The notes below the pieces were generated by a model. It worked only from the letters and a program-made list of their open reading frames with translations, ran no database searches and was not told where the DNA came from. The translations under genes and the position numbers were made by a program. A stretch of DNA of 64,000 bases from Larkinella humicola (lineage in GTDB: Bacteria > Bacteroidota > Bacteroidia > Cytophagales > Spirosomataceae). Location: the NCBI RefSeq assembly GCF_008727875.1, contig NZ_VTWS01000007.1, positions 124,001-188,000 of the forward strand, given 5' to 3'. Positions 34,979 to 43,110 of the stretch are shown piece by piece; position 1 is the stretch's first letter; the number at the start of each line of letters is the position of its first letter.

Positions 34979-37235
34979 ACGAAGTCCGAAAACCGTTCGG
35001 TACGAGGCTGATTTGGTGGTGGTAGGCGGAGGGCTTTCCGGTACCTGTTGTGCCATTACGGCGGCCCGGGCGGGCATCCAGGTGGTGCTGGTGCAAGACC
35101 GGCCCGTCCTGGGCGGCAACGCTTCCAGCGAAGTCCGGCTCTGGGTTCTGGGAGCCACCTCGCACATGGGCAATAACAACCGCTGGGCGCGCGAAGGCGG
35201 TTTTATTGACGAGCTTCTGCTCGAAAACCTGTACCGGAATCCGGAAGGAAATCCGCTGATTTTTGACACAATCCTCCTCGAAAAGGTTGTCAACGAGCCG
35301 AATATCAAGCTCCTGCTGAACACGGCGGTCTACGAAGTGGAGAAATCCGATGCCGAAACCATTACGGGACTGAAGGCGTTTTGCAGCCAGAACAGCACGG
35401 CCTATGAGTTGGTGGCTCCGCTTTTCTGCGATGCTTCGGGCGATGGCGTGGTGGCATTCCAGGCCGGGGCCGCGTTCCGGATGGGCGCCGAGTCGCGGGA
35501 GGAGTTTGGGGAGAAATTTGCGCCCACCGCCGAATATGGCGAACTATTGGGGCATTCGCTCTATTTCTACTCGAAAGACACCGGCAAACCGGTGCGGTTC
35601 GTGCCACCTTCCTACGCATTGCAGGACATCACCCAGATTCCGCGCTACCGACGCTTCAATACCAAAGAATTCGGTTGTCAATTGTGGTGGATCGAATACG
35701 GCGGACGGCTCGATACGGTTCACGAAACTGAAACCATCAAGTGGGAACTCTGGAAAGTGGTCTACGGCGTCTGGAATCACATCAAGAATTCCGGGCAGTT
35801 TCCCGAAGCCGAAACGATGACCCTCGAGTGGGTCGGGCAGATTCCCGGCAAGCGCGAAAGCCGCCGGTTTGAAGGCGATTACATGTTGAAACAACAGGAT
35901 GTGGTCGAACAGCGAACGCATCCCGACGCCGTGGCATTCGGTGGCTGGTCGCTGGACCTCCACCCCGCCGATGGCGTTTTTTCCGAAAAACCGGGTTGCA
36001 ACCAGTGGCACAGCAAGGGGCTTTACCAGCTTCCGTACCGCTCTTTTTACAGCCGGAACATCAAAAACCTGTTCATTGCCGGACGGATCATCAGTGCGTC
36101 GCATGTCGCTTTTGCTTCCTCACGGGTGATGGGAACGAGTGCGCACGGCGGACAGGCCGTTGGCATGGCCGCAGCCTTGTGTGCCCGCGACGGTCTGCTG
36201 CCCCGCGACCTGACCGAACCGGCCCGAATGCGGGAACTGCAACAGGAACTGCTGAAAACCGGTCAGCATATTCCGGGTTTAGTACTCCATGACGACAACG
36301 ATTTAACCCGAAAAGCCACCCTCTCGGCATCCAGCGAACTGATTTTGAACGAGTTGCCAGCCGACGGACCTCTGGTGCCGCTAACGGCCTCAGCCGCTCA
36401 GATGCTGCCGTTGCCTGCCGGGCCGGTTCCCGGTGTGACGGTTTGGGTCAGTGCCGACCAGGCCACAACCCTGACGGTTGAACTGCGTCGCAGCAGCAAA
36501 CCCGACAATCACACGCCGGACGTGACCCTTCAAACCCTGACCCTTTCGCTGCCAAAAGGCAAACAGAAACTGGATCTGAATTTTGAATACGTCCTGGAAG
36601 AACCGGGGTATGTGTTCATAACTTTCCAGAAAAATGAACACATCCGGCTGCAATACAGTGCGTTGCGCGTGACGGGTATCCTGTCGGTTTTCAACAAAAT
36701 CAATGCGGCTGTTTCCAACTTTGGCAAACAGGAACCGACGGAGGACATCGGCGTGGATGCGTTTGAGTTCTGGACGCCCGAACGGAGACCCAAAGGCCAG
36801 AATATTGCCTTGAAAATCGATTCCGGTATTGCGCTTTTTGGCGTCGAAAATCTGCGCAACGGGATTCAGCGGCCGACGAATCAACCCAATGCCTACGTAG
36901 CGGCCCCCAACGATCCGAATCCGACGGTTACTTTAAGCTGGCCTTCACTCCAGCGCATCGGCCGAGTGGAACTGTTCTTCGACGGCGACTTCGACCACCC
37001 GCTCGAAACCGTGATTATGACGCATCCGGAGACGGAAGTCCCGTTTTGTGTTCGTCAATACATCCTCTGTAATGATCGCAACGAGCGTATTTTTCAGGAA
37101 AGCGACAATCACCAAACCCGCAATACGATCCGGTTTGAGCAGCCCGTCGAAACCCGCAGCCTGACCATTCACCTGAAAACCATGAATGGGCCGGTTCCGG
37201 CGGCTTTACTGGAGGTGCGGTGTTACGCCGAATAG
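34953..37235 (+). CDS. FAD-dependent oxidoreductase, probably cytoplasmic
   Basis: A 760-residue flavoprotein of the same FAD_oxidored family as the one at 24229, but with no signal peptide. The Rossmann site is at residues 20-41 (DLVVVGGGLSGTCCAITAAR), followed by DRPVLGGNASSEVRLW and, near 365, LFIAGRIISASHVAFASSRV. Residues from about 450 onward form an additional beta-rich region (ALKIDSGIALFGVENLRNGI) of unknown function. The ATG lies inside the end of the GH2 gene. Since one family member is exported and this one is not, the locus may oxidise sugars on both sides of the inner membrane, or this one acts on imported products. Both ideas are inference. Confidence 0.83.
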   Translation: MIREQATDKRSPKTVRYEADLVVVGGGLSGTCCAITAARAGIQVVLVQDRPVLGGNASSEVRLWVLGATSHMGNNNRWAREGGFIDELLLENLYRNPEGNPLIFDTILLEKVVNEPNIKLLLNTAVYEVEKSDAETITGLKAFCSQNSTAYELVAPLFCDASGDGVVAFQAGAAFRMGAESREEFGEKFAPTAEYGELLGHSLYFYSKDTGKPVRFVPPSYALQDITQIPRYRRFNTKEFGCQLWWIEYGGRLDTVHETETIKWELWKVVYGVWNHIKNSGQFPEAETMTLEWVGQIPGKRESRRFEGDYMLKQQDVVEQRTHPDAVAFGGWSLDLHPADGVFSEKPGCNQWHSKGLYQLPYRSFYSRNIKNLFIAGRIISASHVAFASSRVMGTSAHGGQAVGMAAALCARDGLLPRDLTEPARMRELQQELLKTGQHIPGLVLHDDNDLTRKATLSASSELILNELPADGPLVPLTASAAQMLPLPAGPVPGVTVWVSADQATTLTVELRRSSKPDNHTPDVTLQTLTLSLPKGKQKLDLNFEYVLEEPGYVFITFQKNEHIRLQYSALRVTGILSVFNKINAAVSNFGKQEPTEDIGVDAFEFWTPERRPKGQNIALKIDSGIALFGVENLRNGIQRPTNQPNAYVAAPNDPNPTVTLSWPSLQRIGRVELFFDGDFDHPLETVIMTHPETEVPFCVRQYILCNDRNERIFQESDNHQTRNTIRFEQPVETRSLTIHLKTMNGPVPAALLEVRCYAE

Positions 37236-37259
37236 CATTCGAACTTTCCCAATTCCCGG

Positions 37260-37296
37260 GTTATTCCCGAATCGGATTAGTCGGTTCGGGAATAAC
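37260..37296 (+). terminator. Probable terminator of the polysaccharide locus
   Basis: A 15-base stem (GTTATTCCCGAATCG with CGGTTCGGGAATAAC, one G-U pair) with a short loop lies 24 bases after the last gene of the locus and is followed by a TCTTTAT stretch. Confidence 0.6.
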
Positions 37297-37571
37297 TCTT
37301 TATAAATCAGCCAAAAGAAATAATTTGTTTTCGTAACTAATAAAGCCTATCTAGCGTTATATCCAGTATATGGTGCAGCTTCTCCATCATCGATTTTGGC
37401 TTCCTGGTTGACAAGTACCGATAGGCTGCCACTCTTCTTTTTTGTAAAGCACTGTATTTCAGAGTAGATATCATGATTATCGAGTTGGTCTGATCATGGT
37501 AAAACGACCGCCTGGTGCCTTTATCAACCGGTTTGTTGGCCGCTCTTTCACTATTAAACAACATAGAGAAA
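37297..37571. other. Non-coding stretch after the polysaccharide locus
   Basis: Together with the terminator this makes a 336-base gap between the oxidoreductase and the next small gene. Short frames exist on both strands but have no family likeness and no good ribosome-binding site. I see nothing definite in it. Confidence 0.5.
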
Positions 37572-37823
37572 ATGGTACATGCGATTCATTTGCTGAAAGA
37601 AAAAATTAAAACGATCGGAGTAACGCAATGGAACAACCTGCTTCATCGGGTTTTCCGGCCGGTTATCGGACCTTCACAATCCATTTACGATTCAGTGGGG
37701 AACGGCATGTTTGGATTCGATCAGGCCCCGGCCAAAAGTTATCAATTGATTCCCGTCGAAACGAATAAACCCACTTTTCAACCACAGAAATCGAAGCAGT
37801 ATCTTCTGGAAGATATTCGCTAA
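37572..37823 (+). CDS. Small hypothetical protein (83 residues)
   Basis: A short frame with an ATG giving MVHAIHLLKEKIKTIGVTQW; a longer version upstream would add 19 residues. The protein is basic at the N-terminus and has no membrane helix or signal peptide. I recognise no family. It lies between the locus terminator and another small gene with the same direction. It could be real or chance. Confidence 0.35.
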   Translation: MVHAIHLLKEKIKTIGVTQWNNLLHRVFRPVIGPSQSIYDSVGNGMFGFDQAPAKSYQLIPVETNKPTFQPQKSKQYLLEDIR

Positions 37824-37936
37824 TCGACTACACGTTGAAAACGATTTCAGTAAGCAGTCTTTCTGTGAATTGACCCGCTTATTGGACCATTTGCTCCGAA
37901 AATTCGGGCAAATACAATGACTTTTTATTTTACAAA

Positions 37937-38218
37937 ATGAACGAATTAGCCACCAAGCTCCAAAAAATGCAGGAATTTGGCACACCCACCGTCGGTGGTT
38001 ATGTCATTACAAACTTTTACCGGTCTAACGCCCACAGTGGGCCAACCACCTATCGGTTGCATTTTAAAAGAGAAAAAGATTTAACACCTCCTTCGTTTGA
38101 CGTTGTCATTCAATACACCGAAGCATTTCAGGTAGACTACAAAGATCCGGGGCACGATACGGAACGGCTTACGTTTCCTACGTATGAATCGGTTATGGCC
38201 TATCTAGCCGCCAAGTAG
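37937..38218 (+). CDS. Small hypothetical protein (93 residues)
   Basis: A compact frame, MNELATKLQKMQEFGTPTVG..., with regular alternating strands (GYVITNFYRSN, TTYRLHFKRE, FDVVIQYTEAFQVDY) suggesting a small beta-sheet protein. It has no signal peptide. Codon use is ordinary and it is followed directly by a strong terminator hairpin, which supports it as an expressed gene. Function unknown. Confidence 0.6.
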   Translation: MNELATKLQKMQEFGTPTVGGYVITNFYRSNAHSGPTTYRLHFKREKDLTPPSFDVVIQYTEAFQVDYKDPGHDTERLTFPTYESVMAYLAAK

Positions 38219-38242
38219 TACCCAAATCCATACATTCTATAG

Positions 38243-38308
38243 ACGCGAAGTTGAGTCGTGGAGAAATGATCTGATCATTTTCCAGCTCAGTTTCGCGTTT
38301 TTATTTTT
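38243..38308 (+). terminator. Rho-independent terminator
   Basis: Arms ACGCGAAGTTGAG and CTCAGTTTCGCGT, extended by further pairing (AAATGAT/ATCATTT) around a central CTG, form a long hairpin followed by a T-rich run. It ends the 93-residue gene. Confidence 0.75.
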
Positions 38309-38539
38309 AAAATAATCTACTATACTATCAATATATTTACAGAACCTCCTTGTTGTTAAAAATATATAATTTTGCACAATTCCAACATATCTAAGAGATA
38401 CCTTCTGATAACGAAGGAGTTAAAAACCGCATTGATTTTATCTATACTGCATCAATAAATCGAATTTACATCCTACCTACTTTTTTTGCATTTTTGTACA
38501 TAATTTAGATTATACAACCTGTATAAATACTTGCAAACC
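38309..38539 (+). promoter_or_regulatory. AT-rich upstream region of ahpC
   Basis: With the preceding terminator this fills a 321-base gap. It is strikingly AT-rich. A TAATTTTG at 38367-38374 fits the Bacteroidota -7 element TAnnTTTG, but the partner TTG is only 14 bases upstream instead of about 20. A short palindrome (CCTTCTGATAACGAAGG, about 38402-38418) could be a regulator site. OxyR control is plausible from family knowledge but no site could be shown. Confidence 0.35.
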
Positions 38540-39094
38540 ATGAAAAATCAAATTGTTTCCGTCGGATCAACATTTCCGGATTTCAAAAAACTGGCCGTTG
38601 TATCGCTGGACAAAGGCAACGAGTTTTATGAAATTTCATCAGACGATCACAAGAACGCCGGCAAATGGCTGGTGATGTTCTGGTGGCCGAAAGACTTTAC
38701 GTTCGTATGCCCTACCGAAATCGCCGAGTTCAACAACAAGTTCGAGGATTTCGCCGACCGGGATACAATCGTGATTGGTGCTTCGACCGACAGTGAATTC
38801 GTTCACCTGGCGTGGCGCAAAAACCACGACGACCTGCGTGGCCTGAAATTCCCGATGCTGGCCGATACGTCAAAATCGCTGGCCGAAGAGCTGGGCATTC
38901 TGGAAGCCAACGAAAAAATTGCTTACCGAGTTACGTACATCGTTGACCCCCAGGGCATTATTCGTTGGGTTTCGGTAAATGACCTGTCTGTTGGCCGGAA
39001 CGTAAACGAAGTCATCCGCGTTCTGGATGCCCTGCAAACCGACGAGCTTTGCCCCTGCAACTGGGTAAAAGGCGAAGAAACGCTAACGGCTTAA
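38540..39094 (+). CDS. ahpC: Peroxiredoxin, alkyl hydroperoxide reductase C type
   Basis: A 184-residue cytoplasmic peroxiredoxin reducing hydrogen peroxide and organic peroxides. The peroxidatic cysteine is C57 in FTFVCPTE, and the resolving site is the C-terminal CPCNW (C171, C173). This three-cysteine arrangement is that of the mycobacterial-type AhpC, which is recycled by AhpD rather than AhpF. The next gene is indeed an AhpD-like protein. I use the ATG giving MKNQIVSVGS, three codons inside a TTG-started frame. The gene has its own AT-rich upstream region and is separated from ahpD by a long hairpin. Confidence 0.93.
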   Translation: MKNQIVSVGSTFPDFKKLAVVSLDKGNEFYEISSDDHKNAGKWLVMFWWPKDFTFVCPTEIAEFNNKFEDFADRDTIVIGASTDSEFVHLAWRKNHDDLRGLKFPMLADTSKSLAEELGILEANEKIAYRVTYIVDPQGIIRWVSVNDLSVGRNVNEVIRVLDALQTDELCPCNWVKGEETLTA

Positions 39095-39104
39095 TTTTAC
39101 TTGT

Positions 39105-39191
39105 GAATGAGCGAATGATAGAAAGAGTGAATAGCTCCGCCAAATGAAACTCCCTGCGGAGCTATTCACTCTTTCTATCATTCACTCATTC
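39105..39191. repeat. 36-base inverted repeat between ahpC and ahpD
   Basis: Arms 39105-39140 and 39156-39191 pair with a single mismatch around a 15-base loop. The right arm repeats the unit CTATCATTCACTCATT. It ends 13 bases before the ahpD start. Such a stem could stop or slow transcription, stabilise the ahpC message, or mask the ahpD ribosome site. Confidence 0.8.
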
Positions 39192-39204
39192 TATCATTCA
39201 AAAG

Positions 39205-39795
39205 ATGACCACTTCCATTCAAAACGAAACCATCCTGTCGCTGCTGACCAATCTGGGATTGGATACCGCGGCCTCCTATCCGGCGCTTGAAACGCTGGGA
39301 CAGGTTGACCACCGGTATTTGCGCGATCTGAAAATCAACGTTGGCAATGTACTGAACAGCAGCCAGCATCTGTCGAAAAAGCACGCCTATCTGCTGGCGG
39401 TGTCGGTTGCAGCAAACGAAAAATACCAGCCGCTGATCGATAGTTTTTCAGCCATTGCCCGTCAGGAAGGTGCCACCGACGCCGAAATCGCCGAAACGCT
39501 GGCCTGCACGTCGCTGTTGAGCACCAACAACGTTTTTTACAGATTCCGGCACTTCACCGGAAAAGACTACTACCAACAAACGCAACCCGGTATCCGGATG
39601 AGCATCATGATGAATCCGGTGTTGGGAAAAGAATTTTTCGAGTTGGTTAGCCTGGTTGTTTCAGCCGTCAACGGGTGTGAATTGTGCGTTACTTCGCACG
39701 AAGAAAGCGTGTTGAAACACGGTGCCACGGAGGCCCGGGTATTCGACGCCATCCGGTTAGGATCGGTCGTGAAAGGACTGATTACCATTCTATAA
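39205..39795 (+). CDS. AhpD-like alkylhydroperoxidase (carboxymuconolactone decarboxylase family)
   Basis: A 196-residue all-helical protein of the AhpD/CMD family. The catalytic motif is CELCVTSHEE with C158, C161 and H165, the Cys-x-x-Cys-x-x-x-His arrangement that relays electrons from a lipoyl carrier to AhpC. Its position after the matching AhpC type makes a working AhpC-AhpD pair likely. The ATG follows the long hairpin, with an AAAAG-type purine stretch just upstream. A terminator with a run of T follows. Confidence 0.88.
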   Translation: MTTSIQNETILSLLTNLGLDTAASYPALETLGQVDHRYLRDLKINVGNVLNSSQHLSKKHAYLLAVSVAANEKYQPLIDSFSAIARQEGATDAEIAETLACTSLLSTNNVFYRFRHFTGKDYYQQTQPGIRMSIMMNPVLGKEFFELVSLVVSAVNGCELCVTSHEESVLKHGATEARVFDAIRLGSVVKGLITIL

Positions 39796-39819
39796 CGCAT
39801 TACCTACACTTCATCGACG

Positions 39820-39858
39820 AACCTGCGGGGCTTTTTAAAGTCTCGCAGGTTTTTTTTT
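39820..39858 (+). terminator. Rho-independent terminator after ahpD
   Basis: The stem AACCTGCG/CGCAGGTT is followed by eight or more T residues, a textbook terminator 25 bases after the ahpD stop. Confidence 0.85.
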
Positions 39859-39956
39859 GCCAAATAATAAAACAAGCTCTCAATGTAACCACTTACCATA
39901 CATTTTAAATAAGTTTACCTGTCAAAAATACCTACTCCCTCCTCTAACACGATAGC

Positions 39957-40958
39957 ATGAAAAAGTTACTACGAATTTTGTTAATCGCCGTTGGCGTCAT
40001 TGTGTTGATCGGTATAGGCGGTTTCGCCTATGTGAAACTGGCACTGCCCGATGTCGGCCCGGCGCCGGAGCTAACGATTCAGGCCGACTCGGTGCAAATT
40101 GCCCGGGGCCGGTATCTGGCCAACCACGTGGCCGTTTGTGTCGATTGCCATTCCGAACGGGACTGGAACATCGTGAGCGGCCCGGTTATTCCGGGAACCG
40201 AAGGCAAGGGTGGTGAAGCCTTCACCCGCGAAATGGGCTTTCCGGGTGTTTATTACGCCCGCAACATCACCCCGGCCCACCTGAGCGGCTGGAGTGACGG
40301 GGAAATTTACCGCGCCATTACGACGGGGGTCAGCAAAGACGGAAGTCCGTTGTTTCCGGTTATGCCCTACGGCAATTTCGGTCAGGCCGATCCGGAAGAC
40401 ATCAAAGCCATCATTGCCTACGTGCGCACCCTGAAACCAATCGAAAACAAGTCCATTCCGGCACCCGAGTCGGACTTTCCGATGAGTTTGATCATCAACA
40501 CTATTCCGACCCAAACCGAGGGCGGCAAGCGTCCGGATCCGGCCGATTCCGTTGCCTATGGAAAATACCTGACAACGTTTGCCAGTTGTGGCGACTGCCA
40601 CACACCCGTCGACGACAAGGGTCAGCCGCTTCCAGGAATGGCCTTTGCCGGAGGACGGCAATTTCCGATGCCCGTCGGAACCGTTCGCGCGATGAATCTG
40701 ACGCCTGATGCAGAAACGGGACTGGGTTCGTGGACAAAGCAGGCTTTCATTGCCCGCTTCAAAGCCGCCGAAAAGGATTTCAAACACCCCTCTACCGGCG
40801 AATTTGAAGGATTCAATACCATCATGCCCTGGATGATGTATGCCGGCATGAGCGAGCAGGACTTAGGAGCCATTTTTACTTACCTCAAAACCGTTCAACC
40901 GGTGAAGAACGCCGTCGTGCGGTTCACGCCGAAGGGGAAAGAAGTCGCGAGTCGATGA
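39957..40958 (+). CDS. Membrane-anchored dihaem cytochrome c
   Basis: A 333-residue protein with one N-terminal membrane helix (about 5-27) that anchors two cytochrome c domains in the periplasm. Haem sites are CVDCH (C61, C64, H65) and CGDCH (C211, C214, H215). Likely axial methionines lie in PLFPVMPYGNF and IMPWMMYAGM. The fold resembles cytochrome subunits of sugar or alcohol dehydrogenases (isoquinoline or gluconate type). No dehydrogenase is adjacent, so its electron donor is unknown; the flavoprotein locus upstream is one possibility but is separated by several genes. The ATG is preceded by a strong terminator of ahpD, so it has its own promoter. Confidence 0.88.
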   Translation: MKKLLRILLIAVGVIVLIGIGGFAYVKLALPDVGPAPELTIQADSVQIARGRYLANHVAVCVDCHSERDWNIVSGPVIPGTEGKGGEAFTREMGFPGVYYARNITPAHLSGWSDGEIYRAITTGVSKDGSPLFPVMPYGNFGQADPEDIKAIIAYVRTLKPIENKSIPAPESDFPMSLIINTIPTQTEGGKRPDPADSVAYGKYLTTFASCGDCHTPVDDKGQPLPGMAFAGGRQFPMPVGTVRAMNLTPDAETGLGSWTKQAFIARFKAAEKDFKHPSTGEFEGFNTIMPWMMYAGMSEQDLGAIFTYLKTVQPVKNAVVRFTPKGKEVASR

Positions 40959-40963
40959 ATAAA

Positions 40964-40995
40964 AATGACGGCCTACATTCATGTGGGCCGTCATT
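40964..40995 (+). terminator. Hairpin after the cytochrome c gene
   Basis: AATGACGGCCTACAT and ATGTGGGCCGTCATT pair with one G-U, loop of two bases, directly after the stop. There is no good T run behind it, so its action as a terminator is uncertain. Confidence 0.5.
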
Positions 40996-41146
40996 CGCCC
41001 CCGTTTCGCTAAAAAGTGGTTTTCCGAAAATTCCACGCCTTTTAATCAAAACCCGCCTGGTGATCTGCCGTTTAATCAAATAGCCGTTGTCCTTTCGGGG
41101 GAAAAGTCGACTATTGCACGGTTTAATAACCGACCTGCCCTCGATC

Positions 41147-41773
41147 ATGCCTTACAACCTCGCTCTTCTGGACGACCATCGGGTGGTGCTTGAAAGCTTT
41201 GCGAATTTACTCGCTACTTTTGACCGCTTTCGGGTGATCGGAACGGCTATCGATCCAGCTTCTCTGTTTGACATTCTGGAGCAGCAGCCAATCAACGTGC
41301 TGATTACCGATTTACTGATGCCAACCGGAAACGGAACCGAGCTGATTCCGATGGTAAAATCCCGGTTCCCGAACCTGGCTATTCTGGTTTTATCCGGCTC
41401 GTATGATCCCGTTTTGGTGCAGCAGGTGATGCAGGCGGGTGCCAGTGGCTACATGACGAAAACCGCCGACAAAACCGAGCTTTTTGATGCCATTCTGGCC
41501 GTTGCCGCCGGTCGCCGGTACATTGACAGCCGGGTATTTTCAGTGGAAGAAACCGTGCTGGTTCCTCCCGCCAGCCATCCCCTCACCGATCGTGAAACGC
41601 AAATTGCCAGCCTGATTGTGGAGGAATTATCCAGTATGGAAATTGCCAACCGGCTGTTTATATCGTTCAATACCGTTGAAACACACCGCAAACGGATTTA
41701 TCAAAAACTGGGGGTAACAACGGCATTGGGCTTAATGAAATATTTGCTAAAACGGGGGTTTCTGAAACAGTAA
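41147..41773 (+). CDS. NarL/FixJ-family response regulator
   Basis: A 208-residue two-component regulator. The receiver domain has the acidic pair D9-D10, phospho-acceptor D55 (ITDLLMP) and K105 (GYMTKTAD). The C-terminal LuxR-type helix-turn-helix is clear (LTDRETQIASLIVEELSSME, then NTVETHRKRIYQKLG). I use the ATG giving MPYNLALLDD; the frame runs further upstream without support. On the opposite strand just past its end is the remnant of a histidine kinase, so the regulator may now be an orphan or respond to a distant kinase. Targets are unknown. Confidence 0.9.
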   Translation: MPYNLALLDDHRVVLESFANLLATFDRFRVIGTAIDPASLFDILEQQPINVLITDLLMPTGNGTELIPMVKSRFPNLAILVLSGSYDPVLVQQVMQAGASGYMTKTADKTELFDAILAVAAGRRYIDSRVFSVEETVLVPPASHPLTDRETQIASLIVEELSSMEIANRLFISFNTVETHRKRIYQKLGVTTALGLMKYLLKRGFLKQ

Positions 41774-41784
41774 GGGGCCGCGTC

Positions 41785-42014
41785 GTGCTGGCTTTGGTCC
41801 TATTCTCTTCGCTTGATTCCATCCAAAACTGGGCTCCGACGGTCTCGGTCCGCTCCCGGATGTTGTGCAATCCCGTGCCAACTTCCGTCGCATGAAGGAT
41901 GCCAACACCGTCATCGTTGAATTCCAAAGTCAGGCAGTCGTCGTGCTGCCCCCTTTTTTTCTTCTTTGTCAAACTCCGCGAGACTCTTTTATACATACGC
42001 CACTGTCTCGTCAT
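41785..42014 (-). pseudogene. Histidine kinase remnant (HATPase C-terminal end)
   Basis: Translated on the minus strand, this stretch gives LTLEFNDDGVGI...EVGTGLHNIRER...GAQFWMES, the end of a HATPase_c domain (G1 and G2 boxes) of the NarZ/DegS-type kinase that normally pairs with NarL-type regulators. The upstream part of the kinase (sensor, phospho-His) is absent and the frame continues past the expected end into the regulator gene. It is therefore a decayed fragment. With the hairpin at 42108 it occupies most of a 454-base gene-free gap. Confidence 0.7.
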
Positions 42015-42107
42015 ATTCTCCGTTCCAGCAGGCTATCTACGCACTCCTGATCCGTATTTCGGTTAAAGTTAAACGGCGGAGTCTCAAAAGGCGAACCATT
42101 TGAAAGC

Positions 42108-42154
42108 AAAATCACCGAAATCCGTGATCCAAAATCACGGATTTCGGTGATTTT
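42108..42154. repeat. Perfect 21-base hairpin
   Basis: AAAATCACCGAAATCCGTGAT and its exact complement stand around a five-base loop, followed by T and A runs. It may be a terminator for either strand. It also stands 73 bases before the small membrane protein gene. Confidence 0.7.
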
Positions 42155-42227
42155 TCAAAAAAAAGGATTCAGGACATTTGTACCGGTAATTTTCTGATAC
42201 ACACCCTATAGAGAATCTTCTTACGCC

Positions 42228-42461
42228 TTGAAACGAATCACGTTAGCCACCGCTTATTTAACGGCCATCGGCATTCTGGCTTTTCTCCAGTCGCCCGGTT
42301 TATTACTCGTCTGTGACCATGTCTTCGGGCCGTTGTCGCCCGTCGATCAGCCACCGACACTCACCATCCGGGAAGGCAACTGGCTGGCTCCTGTTCCCTT
42401 CCAACCTTTTCAGGTTTCGCCCACTCGCCAACTTCCCGACATTCAGATTGTCCATCAGTAA
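42228..42461 (+). CDS. Small membrane or exported protein (77 residues)
   Basis: A short frame starting at a TTG (LKRITLATAYLTAIGILAFL), with one clear hydrophobic helix followed by about 45 polar residues rich in Pro. No ATG is available. It is directly followed, 30 bases later, by another small gene of the same layout. The pair may be real small secreted or membrane proteins, but I recognise no family. Confidence 0.4.
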   Translation: MKRITLATAYLTAIGILAFLQSPGLLLVCDHVFGPLSPVDQPPTLTIREGNWLAPVPFQPFQVSPTRQLPDIQIVHQ

Positions 42462-42491
42462 GTATCCCTCACTGAATCCTTCCATCTCATC

Positions 42492-42626
42492 ATGAAAACC
42501 GTTTTTATTTCCCTGATCACCGTCCTGTGTGCGTTGATTTGGTCTGGCATTTCCCGTTTCGATGTCTACGATACTGACGACTCCGACATCACCTGGGATG
42601 AAATTGACGAGGACTTATGGCCTTAG
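42492..42626 (+). CDS. Tiny acidic membrane-anchored protein (44 residues)
   Basis: An ATG-started 44-residue frame: a basic Lys, one hydrophobic helix (VFISLITVLCALIWSGI), then a strongly acidic tail (DVYDTDDSDITWDEIDEDLW). The ordered layout, rather than chance composition, suggests a real gene. It follows the 77-residue frame closely and may be co-transcribed. Function unknown. Confidence 0.4.
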   Translation: MKTVFISLITVLCALIWSGISRFDVYDTDDSDITWDEIDEDLWP

Positions 42627-42807
42627 ACCCTCTTCATTTCAACGCATCCCAGGTCCTATGAACCACCTGAAAAATAACCACCCGGTGGCCGGCTTTGATC
42701 TTTTTATTACCCCTTCTGTACCCCCGTAAAGTGGAGACCAGAAACCACTTTAAAAAACGGAATGAAATCGAAAAACCAAATGTGTATTCAACCAAAAACC
42801 AACGATT

Positions 42808-43080
42808 ATGCCTAAGTATGTCATTGAAAGGGAAATTCCGGGAGCCGGGAAGTTAACCCATGCCCAATTGAAAGCCATTTCACAAACCTCCTGCAACGTG
42901 CTCAATAAGATGGGGCCTCAAATTCAGTGGGTTCATAGCTATGTAGCAACCGATAAACTTTACTGCGTTTACAATGCGCTAAACGAAGACATGATTCGAG
43001 AGCACGCCAGACAGGGCGGGTTTCCGGCCAATTCGATCATGGAAGTTTCCGTCATTATCGACCCGGTCACGGCCGAATAG
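42808..43080 (+). CDS. DUF4242 family protein (SCO4226-like)
   Basis: A 90-residue ferredoxin-fold-like protein of the DUF4242 family, whose characterised member SCO4226 binds nickel. The family pattern is visible: KYVIEREIPGAGKLTHAQLK at the start, VHSYVATDKLYCVYNALNED in the middle and REHARQGGFPANSIMEVSVI near the end. Conserved His (in VHSY, REHA) and Cys (LYCVY) are present. It is 30 bases before an OsmC-like gene and is probably co-transcribed. The real substrate or metal is unknown. Confidence 0.82.
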   Translation: MPKYVIEREIPGAGKLTHAQLKAISQTSCNVLNKMGPQIQWVHSYVATDKLYCVYNALNEDMIREHARQGGFPANSIMEVSVIIDPVTAE

Positions 43081-43110
43081 TTTGTTTTTTAAAATTGGTT
43101 ACCTTGCTAC

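Noticed and set aside
37337-37564. 75-codon minus-strand frame after the polysaccharide locus
   Set aside because: No family likeness, no good ribosome site and it overlaps a plausible control region.
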